NCBI RefSeq assembly: GCF_000359125.1
Contig: NZ_CAAF010000003.1
Location: 124,001-188,000, forward strand
DNA from: Mesorhizobium sp. STM 4661
GTDB taxonomy: Bacteria; Pseudomonadota; Alphaproteobacteria; Rhizobiales; Rhizobiaceae
Length of the DNA: 64,000 nt
Direction: 5' to 3'
Below are positions 21,654 through 31,280 of the stretch, piece by piece. The notes below the pieces were generated by a model, which did no database searches, was not told the DNA's origin, and saw nothing but the letters and a program-made list of their open reading frames with translations. Numbering within the stretch: the first letter of the stretch is position 1; each line of letters opens with the position of its first letter. Position numbers and translations under genes: made by a program.

Positions 21654-22933
21654 CACGCGATCCCCTTCGGCTTGGCAGCGGACTTGCCCGTGTTGGCCTT
21701 CTTGTCGGCTGTCTTTTTCGGCGCGGCTTTTTTCACCGACGCGTCGGCAACCATCGTCGTGGCCGGGATCGCTGCCGGTTCGACATGCGGATCCACCGTC
21801 GCCTTGGCGAAGGCCGGGTGCACGACCTTGCCGCCGTCGGTCAGCATCGTTGCCTTGACCAATTCGTCGTCGCGTTTGATGGCAAGCTGCTTCGTCGTCT
21901 TGTCGACCAGCGTCTCGAGGAAGGCGAACAGGTTCCTGGCATAGAGCAGCGAAGCGGAGGCAGCGACGCGGCCCGGCACGTTGAGATGGCCAACAATCTT
22001 GACGCCGTTGGCCGTGGTCACGACCTTGGCGGGCTCTGCACCCTCGACATTGCCGCCGCGCTCGACCGCGAGGTCGACGATCACCGAACCCGGCTTCATC
22101 GACGCGACCATCGCCACTGAGACCAGCTTCGGCGCCGGCCGGCCCGGGATCAGCGCCGTGGTGATGACGATGTCCTGCTTGGCAATGTGCTCGGCGGTCA
22201 GCGCCGCCTGCTTGGCCTGATACTCCTTCGACATTTCCTTGGCATAGCCGCCGGCCGTTTCGGCCGCCTTGAACTCCTCGTCCTCGACCGCCAGGAACTT
22301 TGCGCCGAGCGATGCGACCTGTTCCTTGGCGGCTGGGCGCACATCGGTGGCGGTGACGACCGCACCAAGCCGTCTTGCCGTGGCGATCGCCTGCAGGCCG
22401 GCGACGCCGACGCCCATGATGAACACTTTCGCCGCCGGCACCGTGCCGGCCGCCGTCATCATCATCGGCAGCGCCCGGTCATATTCGGCCGCCGCATCGA
22501 TCACCGCCTGATAGCCGGCAAGGTTGGCCTGCGAGGACAGCACGTCCATCGACTGGGCGCGAGTGATGCGCGGCATGAATTCCATCGAGAAGGCGGTGAC
22601 GCCAGCCTTGGCCAGAGCGGCAACGGCGGCATCGTTGCCGTAGGGATCCATGATGGCGATGACGGTGGTGCCTGATTTGTAGCCCTTGAGCTCCGCCTCG
22701 CCTGGCCGGCGCACTTTCAGCACCACGTCGGCCTTGGCAACATCGCCGGCCTTGCCGATTGTGGCGCCCGCCTTGGCGAACTCCTCGTCGGGAATGCGCG
22801 AGGCGGAGCCGGAGCCGCTTTCGACAATGACGTCGAAGCCCAGCCCCGCCAGCCGCTTCACCGTATCGGGCGAGGCAGCAACACGCGGCTCGTTCGCATC
22901 AAGCTCACGAGGGATGAAAACCGTCTGTCCCAC
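21653..22933 (-). CDS. pntAA: NAD(P) transhydrogenase subunit alpha part 1 (NAD-binding)
   Basis: A 426-residue soluble NAD(H)-binding domain I of the transhydrogenase, related to alanine dehydrogenase. [38 protein letters not shown] and the mobile-loop region near [12 protein letters not shown] are characteristic. The last 30 residues are an unusual Lys/Ala-rich tail ([12 protein letters not shown]...), disordered and basic; it would link or tether the protein near the membrane part encoded next. It is the first gene of pntAA-pntAB-pntB. Confidence 0.96.
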   Translation of the reverse strand: MGQTVFIPRELDANEPRVAASPDTVKRLAGLGFDVIVESGSGSASRIPDEEFAKAGATIGKAGDVAKADVVLKVRRPGEAELKGYKSGTTVIAIMDPYGNDAAVAALAKAGVTAFSMEFMPRITRAQSMDVLSSQANLAGYQAVIDAAAEYDRALPMMMTAAGTVPAAKVFIMGVGVAGLQAIATARRLGAVVTATDVRPAAKEQVASLGAKFLAVEDEEFKAAETAGGYAKEMSKEYQAKQAALTAEHIAKQDIVITTALIPGRPAPKLVSVAMVASMKPGSVIVDLAVERGGNVEGAEPAKVVTTANGVKIVGHLNVPGRVAASASLLYARNLFAFLETLVDKTTKQLAIKRDDELVKATMLTDGGKVVHPAFAKATVDPHVEPAAIPATTMVADASVKKAAPKKTADKKANTGKSAAKPKGIA

Positions 22934-23020
22934 CGCATGATCCTTTCGGCTGGAACCTGTTTGCGCAAGACGCCGGCCGGGTTGCCGGCGACGTCATCAC
23001 GGCAAGGGTTTTTGAAAAAT

Positions 23021-23245
23021 CTACCGGAGAATGAAGGCGCCGACGGCGAGGATCAGAACGAACAGGATGGTCGCCGAGAAGAAGCCGCCCGCAAAGAAGC
23101 CGAAAGCCATCGCCAGAAGCACGGCCGCGCAGAAGAGCGACCCGTATTTGGCGAGCATGATAAACCCCGCATAGGTGCGGTCGTGCTCGGCATAGTCCAT
23201 CTTCGCGCCCAGTTCGACAGGACCGGTCGGCGTGTGATCAGCCAT
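23021..23245 (-). CDS. aa3-type cytochrome c oxidase subunit IV
   Basis: A 74-residue protein of the bacterial aa3 oxidase subunit IV family. It has a short polar N-terminus (GAKMDYAEHDRTYAGF) and one or two membrane helices (residues 31-72). ATG 23245 is chosen over an upstream in-frame codon at 23266 because it matches family length. The small subunit binds the oxidase core; it lies upstream of and on the same strand as the pnt operon, an arrangement common in rhizobia, with an 87-base gap. Confidence 0.9.
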   Translation of the reverse strand: MADHTPTGPVELGAKMDYAEHDRTYAGFIMLAKYGSLFCAAVLLAMAFGFFAGGFFSATILFVLILAVGAFILR

Positions 23246-23391
23246 AGGAATACCCCTTCGAAGCATCTTTCAGGCACATAGCGAAAAGCCGGGCCGAGGG
23301 CAATGGCGCTATTGCCGCATCGCCGGCGACAACAGCCTCAAAGGAAAGTTGAAGCCGCCAGGCGAAGATCTTTTGCGAAGGCCCCGGTGTC

Positions 23392-23541
23392 TCAACCGGC
23401 GAACTGCGGAAACAGCCCCAGCAGGCCGACGACGATCAGATAGAGCGCGACGATGTAGTTCAACAGCCGTGGCATGATCAGGATCAGCACGCCGGCGATC
23501 AGGGAAATCAGCGGGGTAAGCGCGAGCGTGGAGATGGTCAT
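23392..23541 (-). CDS. DUF3096 family small membrane protein
   Basis: A 49-residue protein, ATG 23541 to TGA 23392, with a good ribosome binding site (AAAGGAA). It consists of two membrane helices around an MPRLLNYIVALYL turn and ends FPQFAG, matching the DUF3096 family as I know it. The function is unknown. It stands alone between the aa3 subunit IV gene and the FeeM-like gene, all on the minus strand. Confidence 0.85.
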   Translation of the reverse strand: MTISTLALTPLISLIAGVLILIMPRLLNYIVALYLIVVGLLGLFPQFAG

Positions 23542-23667
23542 GTCGATTTCCTTTCGATGGGATTGCCGTCGCGATGCAGGACGACGTCGTTCGTGCGCCG
23601 CCGGCCCTTGCCAGAACGCCGAAGCGGCCGGAAAGCTCCATGACTGCGCTGAAGAAACCGTGAAGAC

Positions 23668-24447
23668 TCAGGCGGCGTTGCGAAAATATTTGGCTGTGGG
23701 CAGAATGGTCAGCGGCGCGAGTTCGCCGAAATTGGGCGTCTCGAACAGCATGCGTTGCTCCATCGGCGTCGACCGGAAAAACGGAAAACGCTGGAGAACC
23801 CGCTCCAAGTTGATATCGTAGTTCGCGTCATAGAGCACCACGGGAACGGTGAATGGAGGATAGTCTCTCGGTTCCCCCACTTGCTCGGCACCGAAAATCC
23901 GCCGGTAGAAAGCCGTGTGCTCCTTCCGGATCACGCCGATACAGGCCGTCACATCGAAGTAGATGCTGGCAATGAGCGCTAGCCGCAGCGTAACGTAAGG
24001 CAGCGCACGGTGTATCGATACGAAATTCGGCTCGGCTGCCAGAAGCGTAGGATTGACGAAGGATTCGCCGCGAAGCAAGCGCGGGCGAAGCATATCGCCG
24101 AATGTAGTCATTGCGGGTGCGTTAAGCTCACTCGGTGTCAGATGATGAATACGAAGCGTACACACAAGTGAATTGTCAACGAAGACACCAAACTGATAGC
24201 AGTTCGGCACGTCGTCGAGAGCATCCGTCATCATCTGATTTCTGGATTCAGGCAGAAATCCGTTCAGCCGGTAAGCCTTGTAGCGAAGCCGGTAGATTGC
24301 CTCCAGATCTTCACCGCTTTCGCAGCGCCTGTATTCCACGCGCTCAAGCAGTGCAGAAACATTCCTGGCAAAGCTGGACATAGTGTCGGGCGCGACACTC
24401 CCGTCCGCGCCCGACGCACGGCCGAGCAAAGTCAACTGGGCACACAT
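23668..24447 (-). CDS. FeeM-like N-acyl amino acid synthase / acyl-homoserine-lactone-synthase-like acyltransferase
   Basis: A 259-residue protein with a GNAT-type acyltransferase fold. LEAIYRLRYKAYRLNGFLPES near residue 50 resembles the start region of LuxI- and FeeM-type enzymes. SLVCTLRIHHLTP and IGVIRKEHTAFYRRIFGAE are the matching core and acyl-CoA/ACP-binding parts. FeeM members join acyl-ACP to an amino acid, making long-chain N-acyl tyrosines and related lipids or signals; the product here is unknown. ATG 24447 has GGGGAT upstream; M22 is an alternative. A GGDEF/EAL gene lies immediately upstream on the same strand. Confidence 0.75.
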   Translation of the reverse strand: MCAQLTLLGRASGADGSVAPDTMSSFARNVSALLERVEYRRCESGEDLEAIYRLRYKAYRLNGFLPESRNQMMTDALDDVPNCYQFGVFVDNSLVCTLRIHHLTPSELNAPAMTTFGDMLRPRLLRGESFVNPTLLAAEPNFVSIHRALPYVTLRLALIASIYFDVTACIGVIRKEHTAFYRRIFGAEQVGEPRDYPPFTVPVVLYDANYDINLERVLQRFPFFRSTPMEQRMLFETPNFGELAPLTILPTAKYFRNAA

Positions 24448-24527
24448 GAACTCGATCCCCGTACTGCCGCCGATATGACACTACGACAGGGTCAGAAGAT
24501 GTAAAGGTGAAAATAAGTAGGAGGCCG

Positions 24528-24559
24528 TTTACCGGTCGTTAAGGTTAACAATCGGTAAA
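24528..24559. promoter_or_regulatory. Inverted repeat in AT-rich region upstream of the FeeM-like gene
   Basis: TTTACCG and CGGTAAA form a perfect 7-base inverted repeat with an 18-base spacer containing GTTAAGGTTAAC. The 146-base gap is unusually AT-rich for this DNA and probably carries the promoter of the FeeM-like gene on the minus strand. It may be an operator; no known site was recognised. Confidence 0.35.
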
Positions 24560-24593
24560 ATTAGACTAAAATATGAGGTTTTTTTGGGAAAAA

Positions 24594-26903
24594 TCAGCGA
24601 CGCGTCGCCTTCCTGGCCGTCTTGATGTCCTTGGCGAAAGGCCAGACCGTGCTCGACATGGTCTCGATGCCGGACGCGCTGAGCGCCGAGCCGAACAGGA
24701 AACCCTGAACCATATCCGGCTTGACCTGCAATGCCAGGATCTTGAGCTGCTCGAAGGTTTCGACGCCCTCGACGGTCACCGAAAGCCCCAGCGGCCGCGA
24801 CAGGTTGACGATGCCCTTGAGCAGTTCGAGCGAACGGGTGTTCTGGGTGACGTCCATCAGGAAGGAACGGTCGATCTTGATCTTGTCGAGCGGCAATTTG
24901 TGGAGGTAGCTCAGGCTCGAATAGCCGGTGCCGAAATCGTCAAGCGCGATGCGCACGCCGAGCCGCTTCAATTCCTCGATATATTGGCGCGTGAGCGACT
25001 TGTCGTCGAGCAGCGCCGTCTCGGTGACTTCGATCTCCAGGCGGTCCGCGGCCAAACCCGAGTTGGCCAATGCATCGCGAACCTTCTGGATGACGTCGCG
25101 ATTGCGGAAATCCTTGGCCGAGAGATTGACCGAAACGCTGGTCTGGGCCGGCCATTTGGCGCATTCGACGCACGCCGCATCGAGCACGAAGGTGCTGATC
25201 TCCGAAATGATGCCCATTTCTTCCGCCAGCGGGATGAAGATGCTGGGCGAGATCGGCCCGAGATCGGGGTGGTCCCAACGGCACAGCGCCTCGCAACTGG
25301 CGATACGCATGGTGGTCATCGCCACGATCGGCTGATAGACCACCCGCAACCCCTTGCTTTCCACCGCGCCGCGCAGGTCCGCCTTCATCAGCTGGCGATT
25401 GCGGAACGCGGCGTCCATCGATGCCTCGAACAGCCGCCAACTGTTCTTGCCAAGCTCCTTGGCCTTGTAGAGCGCGAGATCCGCCTTGACGATCATGGCG
25501 TCGACATCGGTATCCTTTACCCGCGACAGCACGGCGCCGCCGCTGGCCTGGATGCGCAGCCCGTGGCCGGCAACATCGACCTCGCCCTGCATGTCGAGGA
25601 AGATCTCGTCGAGCTTGCTCTTCAGATGGCTTTCGTCCTCGACGCGGTCGAAGAAGATCATGAACTCGTCGCCGCCAAAGCGGCTGACGGTGATGCCTGG
25701 TCCTGCCACCGCCCCCAGCCGTTCCGCCACGGCATAGATCAGACCGTCGCCGATCGGATGGCCAAGCGTGTCGTTGACACTCTTGAAATCGTCGAGATCG
25801 AGCACGGCGAGTCCGCACAGGCGATCGGGATCGCCGGACGCCATGGCCTCTCCGACCAACTCGTGGAAATAGGCGCGATTGGGCAGGCCGGTGAGGTTGT
25901 CGTAACGCGCCATGAAGCGGATCTTGTCTTCCGCCTCGACGCGGGCCGTCACATCCTCGAAGGTGATGACGCCCAGTTCCTGGCTGCCTTCGCGGGCCGA
26001 GAACTCATAGTGCTGGCCGTTGGCGAGCGAGACGAGAACCTTGCGGTCGCGACCCTCGCGCAGGGCGCGCGTCAACTGAGCTTCGATGTAGCGGCAGTCC
26101 TTCGGCGCCAGCATGCCGCCAGCAACGCCGCGCATCAGTAGAGCGTGGATCGACCGTCCAAGCAGCGCATCGGGCGATTTGAGCGACATCAGATGCGCGG
26201 CTTCGGCATTGGCAACCGCCACCCGGCCGTCGGGACCAAGCATGACAAGGCCATGCGACATGGTGTTCAGCGCGCGATTGAAGCGCTGGGCGATGCGGTT
26301 CGCCTTCTTCTCTTCGCTGATCGCTGTGAACAGCACAGTTCGCACAAGACGAGCCATCTTGTCGATGGAGAACATGAACGGGATGACAAAGAGGCCCAGA
26401 ATGACGTTGTAGAAGTCGCCCTTCAGCATCAGCCCGATCGCGATCGGCGCAACCACGGACACGGACAGGATGGTCACCATCTTTGGGGAGCCGAAATTAC
26501 GGCCGGTGATGGTGATGGTGCTGGCCAACACCAATGACACCGCCGCGATCTCGCCAAACAGATCCGGAACCACGTAAAGGCATACGAATGCGAAGAATCC
26601 GACCAGCGATCCGTGGATCGTCCCGGCAACGATGTAGTAGCGTTCCCAAGCAAGCGCGGATTCGTGGGTGACGATGGTGTCGGGACTGACTCTCCGGATC
26701 GCGAAATAGCGGCCGATGCTAGCGGCAACCATGAGTATGGCGAGCACAAGATAGATTAGCGCAGACGTTTTCCAATATACGAGCAAGCCGACAGCGCCTT
26801 GCGTGAAGGCGCCAACGAACAAGATGGTTGCGTCGCGAAACAGTGAGCGAACGAAGCCAACGTATATGTCCTCGGATATGTCGTCGGGTCGATCTATGTT
26901 CAT
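24594..26903 (-). CDS. Membrane-bound GGDEF/EAL cyclic-di-GMP enzyme with PAS-like sensor
   Basis: A 769-residue protein. The N-terminal half has about six helices (residues 22-190). A PAS-like domain spans about 205-320. GGDEF (about 325-495, RFGGDEF at 408-414) and EAL (about 505-755, SCEALCRW with EAL at 538-540) domains follow. Both active sites look intact: GGDEF is complete and the EAL side keeps DDFGTGYSS and the loop residues. No RxxD inhibitory site precedes GGDEF. It could make and break c-di-GMP; which dominates cannot be told. The next gene downstream is the FeeM-like acyltransferase. Confidence 0.95.
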   Translation of the reverse strand: MNIDRPDDISEDIYVGFVRSLFRDATILFVGAFTQGAVGLLVYWKTSALIYLVLAILMVAASIGRYFAIRRVSPDTIVTHESALAWERYYIVAGTIHGSLVGFFAFVCLYVVPDLFGEIAAVSLVLASTITITGRNFGSPKMVTILSVSVVAPIAIGLMLKGDFYNVILGLFVIPFMFSIDKMARLVRTVLFTAISEEKKANRIAQRFNRALNTMSHGLVMLGPDGRVAVANAEAAHLMSLKSPDALLGRSIHALLMRGVAGGMLAPKDCRYIEAQLTRALREGRDRKVLVSLANGQHYEFSAREGSQELGVITFEDVTARVEAEDKIRFMARYDNLTGLPNRAYFHELVGEAMASGDPDRLCGLAVLDLDDFKSVNDTLGHPIGDGLIYAVAERLGAVAGPGITVSRFGGDEFMIFFDRVEDESHLKSKLDEIFLDMQGEVDVAGHGLRIQASGGAVLSRVKDTDVDAMIVKADLALYKAKELGKNSWRLFEASMDAAFRNRQLMKADLRGAVESKGLRVVYQPIVAMTTMRIASCEALCRWDHPDLGPISPSIFIPLAEEMGIISEISTFVLDAACVECAKWPAQTSVSVNLSAKDFRNRDVIQKVRDALANSGLAADRLEIEVTETALLDDKSLTRQYIEELKRLGVRIALDDFGTGYSSLSYLHKLPLDKIKIDRSFLMDVTQNTRSLELLKGIVNLSRPLGLSVTVEGVETFEQLKILALQVKPDMVQGFLFGSALSASGIETMSSTVWPFAKDIKTARKATRR

Positions 26904-27039
26904 GACCTTGCGGTGTCGCGCGAACCGCAGTCATGTCACAACCGCCTTAAGAAAGGTTTAGAAGGGCCGTTTCGGGCCTGCGGTCAAATCCATTGACTAT
27001 TGTTCAGGTAAACAAGGTGTATCAGGGCCCGAACCCCGA

Positions 27040-30000
27040 TCACTCGGCGGCCTGGAGTTCCGGCCGCACCGGGGCCTTTGACAGGCGTTCGAGCAGCCTC
27101 AGGCGCTCGCCCGCGGCCTTTTCGGCACTGGCCTGCCTGACATGGCCATAGCCGCGAATGAGCGCCGGCACCGAGGCAAGTGCTGCCGCGGCCTCGATCT
27201 TGCCGGGCGCAAGTGCCGCGGTGATCAACTCCAGATCGGCCTCATACTGGGCCAGAAGCCGCCGCTCCATGCGCCTCTCGACGCTGTAGCCGAACAGGTC
27301 GAGGGCAGTGCCGCGCAAGCCTTTCATCGCTGCCAGCAGGCGGAACCCCTTCATCATCCAGGGGCCGAAGCTCGATTTCCTCGGCTTGCCGTCATTGCCG
27401 CGCCTGCCCATGATCGGCGGCGCGAGGTGGAATTCGAGCTTCTCGTAGCTCTGGAACTGCTTTGAGAGTTCCGCGGCGAAGGAGCCGTCGGTGTAGAGCC
27501 GCGCCACCTCGTACTCGTCCTTGATCGCCATCAGCTTGAACAGGTTCCTCGCGGCGGCCTCGGTCACATCGGTGGAACCGGGCACGGCCCTGGCCTCGGC
27601 CTGGCGCAAGGCGGCCAATCTGTCGGCATAATGCTTGCCATAGGCGGCGTTCTGATAGGCGGTGAGGAAAGCGACGCGGCGGACAATGACGTCGTCCAGC
27701 GTGCCGGCGATCGCGGCCGTCTGCACGGCCTTGCCCGGCTGGGCAATAAGGCGGCGGACGAAATCCGGCTGATGGGCGGCACGACGGCCCCAGCGGAACG
27801 CGGCGATGTTCATGGCCACCGCCTCGCCGTTGAGCTCGATCGCCTTTTCGACCGCCTCGGCCGACAGCGGCAACCCGCCATGCTGGAAGGCAAAGCCGAG
27901 CATGAACATGTTGGCGCCGAGCGAACTGCCGAAAAGTGCTGCGGCGGTGCGGGTGGCGTCGAAGAAATGCGCCCTGTCGTCGCCGGCGGCCGTGCGGATC
28001 GCCTTTTTCAGCCGCTCGACGGGCAGCGAGAAATCGGCCGAGCGGGTAAACTCGCCGGGCATGATCTCGGCTGTGTTGGCAAGGAAGATAGTGTGGCCCT
28101 CGCGCACCGCGGCGAGCACCTTCTGGGCGCCCGACACGACGAGGTCGCAGCCAAGCACCAGGTCGGCCTTCCCCGCCGAGACGCGGATCGCATGGATATC
28201 GTCCGTACTGCGGGCGATGCGGACATGGGTGAACACCGAGCCGCCCTTCTGGGCGAGGCCGGCCATGTCGATCATGCCGCAGCCCTTGTCCTCGAGATGG
28301 GCGGCCATGCCGAGCAGCGCGCCGATGGTGACGACGCCGGTGCCGCCGACGCCGTCGATGATCGCCGCCCAGCCTTGCTCGCCAAGCGGGAATTCGGCCG
28401 GTGTCGGCACGCCGTCGAGCGGATCGGCCGTGCCGGCAATGCCTTCGGCCTTCCTGATCCTGGCGCCGTGGACGGTGACGAAGGACGGGCAGAAGCCGTT
28501 GACGCAGGAGAAATCCTTGTTGCAGCTCGACTGGTCGATCCTGCGCTTGCGGCCGAATTCGGTCTCTACCGGCTGGATCGAAACGCAATTCGACTGCACC
28601 CCGCAATCGCCACAGCCCTCGCAGACCAGCTCGTTGATGAAGACGCGCTTGTCGGGGTCGGGAAACGTGCCGCGCTTGCGGCGGCGGCGTTTTTCGGCGG
28701 CGCAGGTCTGGTCGTAGAGCAGCACGGATATGCCCTTGACCGCACGCAATTCGCGCTGGACGAGGTCGAGGTCGTCGCGGTGATGGATGGTGGCGCCGGC
28801 GGGGAACTCAGTCTTGCCGGCATATTTGTCCGGCTCGTCGGTGACGATGGCGATGCGCTCGATGCCTTCGGCCCGCACCTGCCTGGCGATCATGTCCACG
28901 GTCAGGCCGCCTTCATGCGGCTGGCCGCCGGTCATGGCGACGGCGTCGTTGTAGAGGATCTTGTAGGTGATGTTGGCGTCGGTCGACAGCGCGAAACGGA
29001 TCGCCAGCGCACCGGAGTGATTGTAGGTGCCGTCGCCGAGATTCTGGAAGATGTGGTCGCGCTTCGAGAACGGCGCCTGGCCGACCCATTGCGCGCCCTC
29101 GCCGCCCATGGCGGTGAAGCCGACGGTGTTGCGGTCCATCCACAGCGCCATGAAATGGCAGCCGATGCCAGCGGCGGCGAGCGAGCCATCCGGCACCTTG
29201 GTCGAGGAATTGTGCGGGCAGCCGGAGCAGAAGAAGGGCGTGCGCGAGGCGATATCCTTGGTGTCGGCGAGCATGGCCTGGAACTGGCGCAGTTTCGCCA
29301 CCCGCGCGGCGATCTCTTCCGATGGGCCGATCGTGCGCAGGATGCGTTCGCCGAGCGCAATGGCGATATCGTTGGGATCGAGCGCGCCCTTGGCCGGGAA
29401 CAGCCAGTCGCCGCGTTCATCCTTCTTGCCGACGATAACCGGCTGCGTGGCGGTACCATAGAGGTTCTCGCGTAGCTGTACTTCGATCAGCGAGCGCTTC
29501 TCCTCGACGACGACGATGGTGTCGAGCCCGCGGGCAAAGTCGGCGATGTGCCACAGGTCGAGCGGCCACGGGCAGCCGACCTTGAACAACCTGACACCGA
29601 TGCGGTTGGCGGCGGCCTCGTCGACGCCGATGTCTTCCAGCGCCTGGCGAACGTCGAGATAGCTCTTGCCGATGGTGACGATGCCAAGCTTCGGGTTGCG
29701 GCCGCCCGAATAGACGATCCGGTTCAGCCCATTGGCATGGATGAAGGCCGAAGCGGCGGCGCGCTTGTGCTCATGCAGCCGTTCCTCCTGGCCGAGCATG
29801 TCGATCTCGTTGCGGATGTTGAGGCCGCCGGGCGGCATGTCGAAGTCCGGGACGACAATGTTCAGCCGCTCAAGCGAAGCATCGACCGAGGCCGTCGATT
29901 CGATGTTGTCCTTGACGCATTTGATCGCCGCCCAGGTGCCGGCGAAACGCGACATGGCGAAGCCGTAGAGCCCGTAGTCGATGATCTCCTGGACGCCGGC

Positions 30001-30519
30001 CGGATTGAGGATCGGCACCATCGTGTCGACGAACAGGAATTCGGTGGCGTGCGCGTTGGTCGAGGATTCGGCCATGTGGTCATCGCCCATCAGGGCAAGG
30101 ACGCCGCCATGTTTGGACGAGCCGGCGAGGTTGGCATGGCGAAAAACGTCGCCTGAGCGGTCGACGCCCGGTCCCTTGCCGTACCAGACCGAAAAGACGC
30201 CGTCATGCGTGCCCTCGCCCAGCAATTCGGCCTGCTGCGAGCCCCAGCAGGCGGTGGCGGCGAGTTCCTCGTTGAGGCCGGGCTGGAAGACGATGTCCGA
30301 TCGGGCGAGCTGCTTCCTCGCCTTCCAGAGCTGCATGTCGAGGCCGCCAAGCGGCGAGCCGCGATAGCCGGAGACGAAGCCGGCGGTGTTCAGGCCAGCC
30401 CGGCGGTCGCGCTCGCGCTGCATCAGAAGCATGCGGATGACCGCCTGCGCGCCGGAAAGGAAGATGCGCTCCTTTCCCAGATCGAACTTGTCGTCGAGCG
30501 CAACTTCAAGCAGCGTCAT
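27040..30519 (-). CDS. Indolepyruvate ferredoxin oxidoreductase family protein (fused alpha-beta type)
   Basis: A 1159-residue fusion of all catalytic parts of a 2-oxoacid:ferredoxin oxidoreductase. Residues 1-400 form the pyrimidine-binding and DUF6537-like parts. About 430-620 is the ThDP-binding part (GDGTYNHSGALAIRFA, DAVAMTGGQ). CEGCGDCGVQSNCVS with further cysteines near 640-690 is an iron-sulfur region. The gamma-like domain (GVGGTGVVTIGALLGMAAH) starts near 720. It oxidises aryl or branched 2-oxoacids to acyl-CoA with ferredoxin. The oxygen-tolerant fused form is typical of aerobic alphaproteobacteria. It is monocistronic as far as visible. Confidence 0.93.
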   Translation of the reverse strand: MTLLEVALDDKFDLGKERIFLSGAQAVIRMLLMQRERDRRAGLNTAGFVSGYRGSPLGGLDMQLWKARKQLARSDIVFQPGLNEELAATACWGSQQAELLGEGTHDGVFSVWYGKGPGVDRSGDVFRHANLAGSSKHGGVLALMGDDHMAESSTNAHATEFLFVDTMVPILNPAGVQEIIDYGLYGFAMSRFAGTWAAIKCVKDNIESTASVDASLERLNIVVPDFDMPPGGLNIRNEIDMLGQEERLHEHKRAAASAFIHANGLNRIVYSGGRNPKLGIVTIGKSYLDVRQALEDIGVDEAAANRIGVRLFKVGCPWPLDLWHIADFARGLDTIVVVEEKRSLIEVQLRENLYGTATQPVIVGKKDERGDWLFPAKGALDPNDIAIALGERILRTIGPSEEIAARVAKLRQFQAMLADTKDIASRTPFFCSGCPHNSSTKVPDGSLAAAGIGCHFMALWMDRNTVGFTAMGGEGAQWVGQAPFSKRDHIFQNLGDGTYNHSGALAIRFALSTDANITYKILYNDAVAMTGGQPHEGGLTVDMIARQVRAEGIERIAIVTDEPDKYAGKTEFPAGATIHHRDDLDLVQRELRAVKGISVLLYDQTCAAEKRRRRKRGTFPDPDKRVFINELVCEGCGDCGVQSNCVSIQPVETEFGRKRRIDQSSCNKDFSCVNGFCPSFVTVHGARIRKAEGIAGTADPLDGVPTPAEFPLGEQGWAAIIDGVGGTGVVTIGALLGMAAHLEDKGCGMIDMAGLAQKGGSVFTHVRIARSTDDIHAIRVSAGKADLVLGCDLVVSGAQKVLAAVREGHTIFLANTAEIMPGEFTRSADFSLPVERLKKAIRTAAGDDRAHFFDATRTAAALFGSSLGANMFMLGFAFQHGGLPLSAEAVEKAIELNGEAVAMNIAAFRWGRRAAHQPDFVRRLIAQPGKAVQTAAIAGTLDDVIVRRVAFLTAYQNAAYGKHYADRLAALRQAEARAVPGSTDVTEAAARNLFKLMAIKDEYEVARLYTDGSFAAELSKQFQSYEKLEFHLAPPIMGRRGNDGKPRKSSFGPWMMKGFRLLAAMKGLRGTALDLFGYSVERRMERRLLAQYEADLELITAALAPGKIEAAAALASVPALIRGYGHVRQASAEKAAGERLRLLERLSKAPVRPELQAAE

Positions 30520-30740
30520 CAGGCACTTCCTCTGCGGAGACCGCAGTTACAGGCGCGGCCAACGTCGGAGCTGGAAGGTGCAGTGTTTCTCCCCTTGCCG
30601 GGCAGGTCAAACAAAATCGAAGCTGCCAGGCAATGCGCAACGAACAATCCTGTCCGCGCCCGATGCTATAAGAAACCGCATACGGTTTGCCCAGCCAGCG
30701 CACGAAAATTCCGGCTTTGGCCTGAACTGGCGAAGCGGCC

Positions 30741-31280
30741 TCAGAGGCCCTTCGAGCAATCCGGCTTCGGCTCGCCCGGCAATTTGCCATCGGGATGGCC
30801 GGCAAGGTCGGGATTGGCCGTGTAAAGCTGATCGATGACCAGCGGCCGGTCGGGCAGGATCGACTGGTCCTCCGTCGACATCAACGTGGTGTCGATCTTT
30901 TGCAGGACCGCGCCATCGGAGCCCTTGATACTGATGGCAATCGCGTAGGGCTTGTTCTTGACGACACAGGTCAGCGCCGGGCTTTCCAGCGTCACCTTGT
31001 CGAGCTTCGGCCAGACCTTCTGCTCGACCACCAATGGCGCGCCGCCGGCGGGATCCTGGAAGCTGGCGACCGCGACCTGGCCTTCCCCCATCGGCTGCAG
31101 GGGCCGCAGCGTCACGACATAGGTCGCCCTGGCGAGACGGTAGTTGAAGACGAACAGCTTGCCGGAAATCTCGAACAATTTGCCTTCGCCGTCCTTGCCG
31201 GTATCGCGGCAGGCGCCGAGCGAAACAGCCGCAATCAGCGTGGCCGCCAGCAGGACCGAGCGCGAAGGATTTCTAGACAT
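30741..31280 (-). CDS. Putative lipoprotein of unknown function
   Basis: A 179-residue protein starting MSRNPSRSV with a lipoprotein signal: the hydrophobic segment LLAATLIAAVSLGAC ends in the lipobox cysteine near residue 22. The mature part is mainly beta-strand-like (FVFNYRLARATYVVTLRPL, CVVKNKPYAIAISIKG) and ends DCSKGL; two further cysteines may pair. I do not recognise a family. ATG 31280 overlaps the stop of the CGNR regulator gene by 8 bases (ATGTCTAG), so the two are co-translated. The later ATGs or an upstream frame extension are less likely starts. Confidence 0.75.
   Translation of the reverse strand: MSRNPSRSVLLAATLIAAVSLGACRDTGKDGEGKLFEISGKLFVFNYRLARATYVVTLRPLQPMGEGQVAVASFQDPAGGAPLVVEQKVWPKLDKVTLESPALTCVVKNKPYAIAISIKGSDGAVLQKIDTTLMSTEDQSILPDRPLVIDQLYTANPDLAGHPDGKLPGEPKPDCSKGL

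Noticed and set aside
20157-21944. Plus-strand frame of 595 codons opposite pntA/pntB
   Set aside because: Spans three genes on the other strand, His/Gly/Arg-rich, no domain.
27631-29475. Plus-strand frame of 614 codons opposite the indolepyruvate oxidoreductase
   Set aside because: Antisense shadow; the minus-strand protein has full family motifs.
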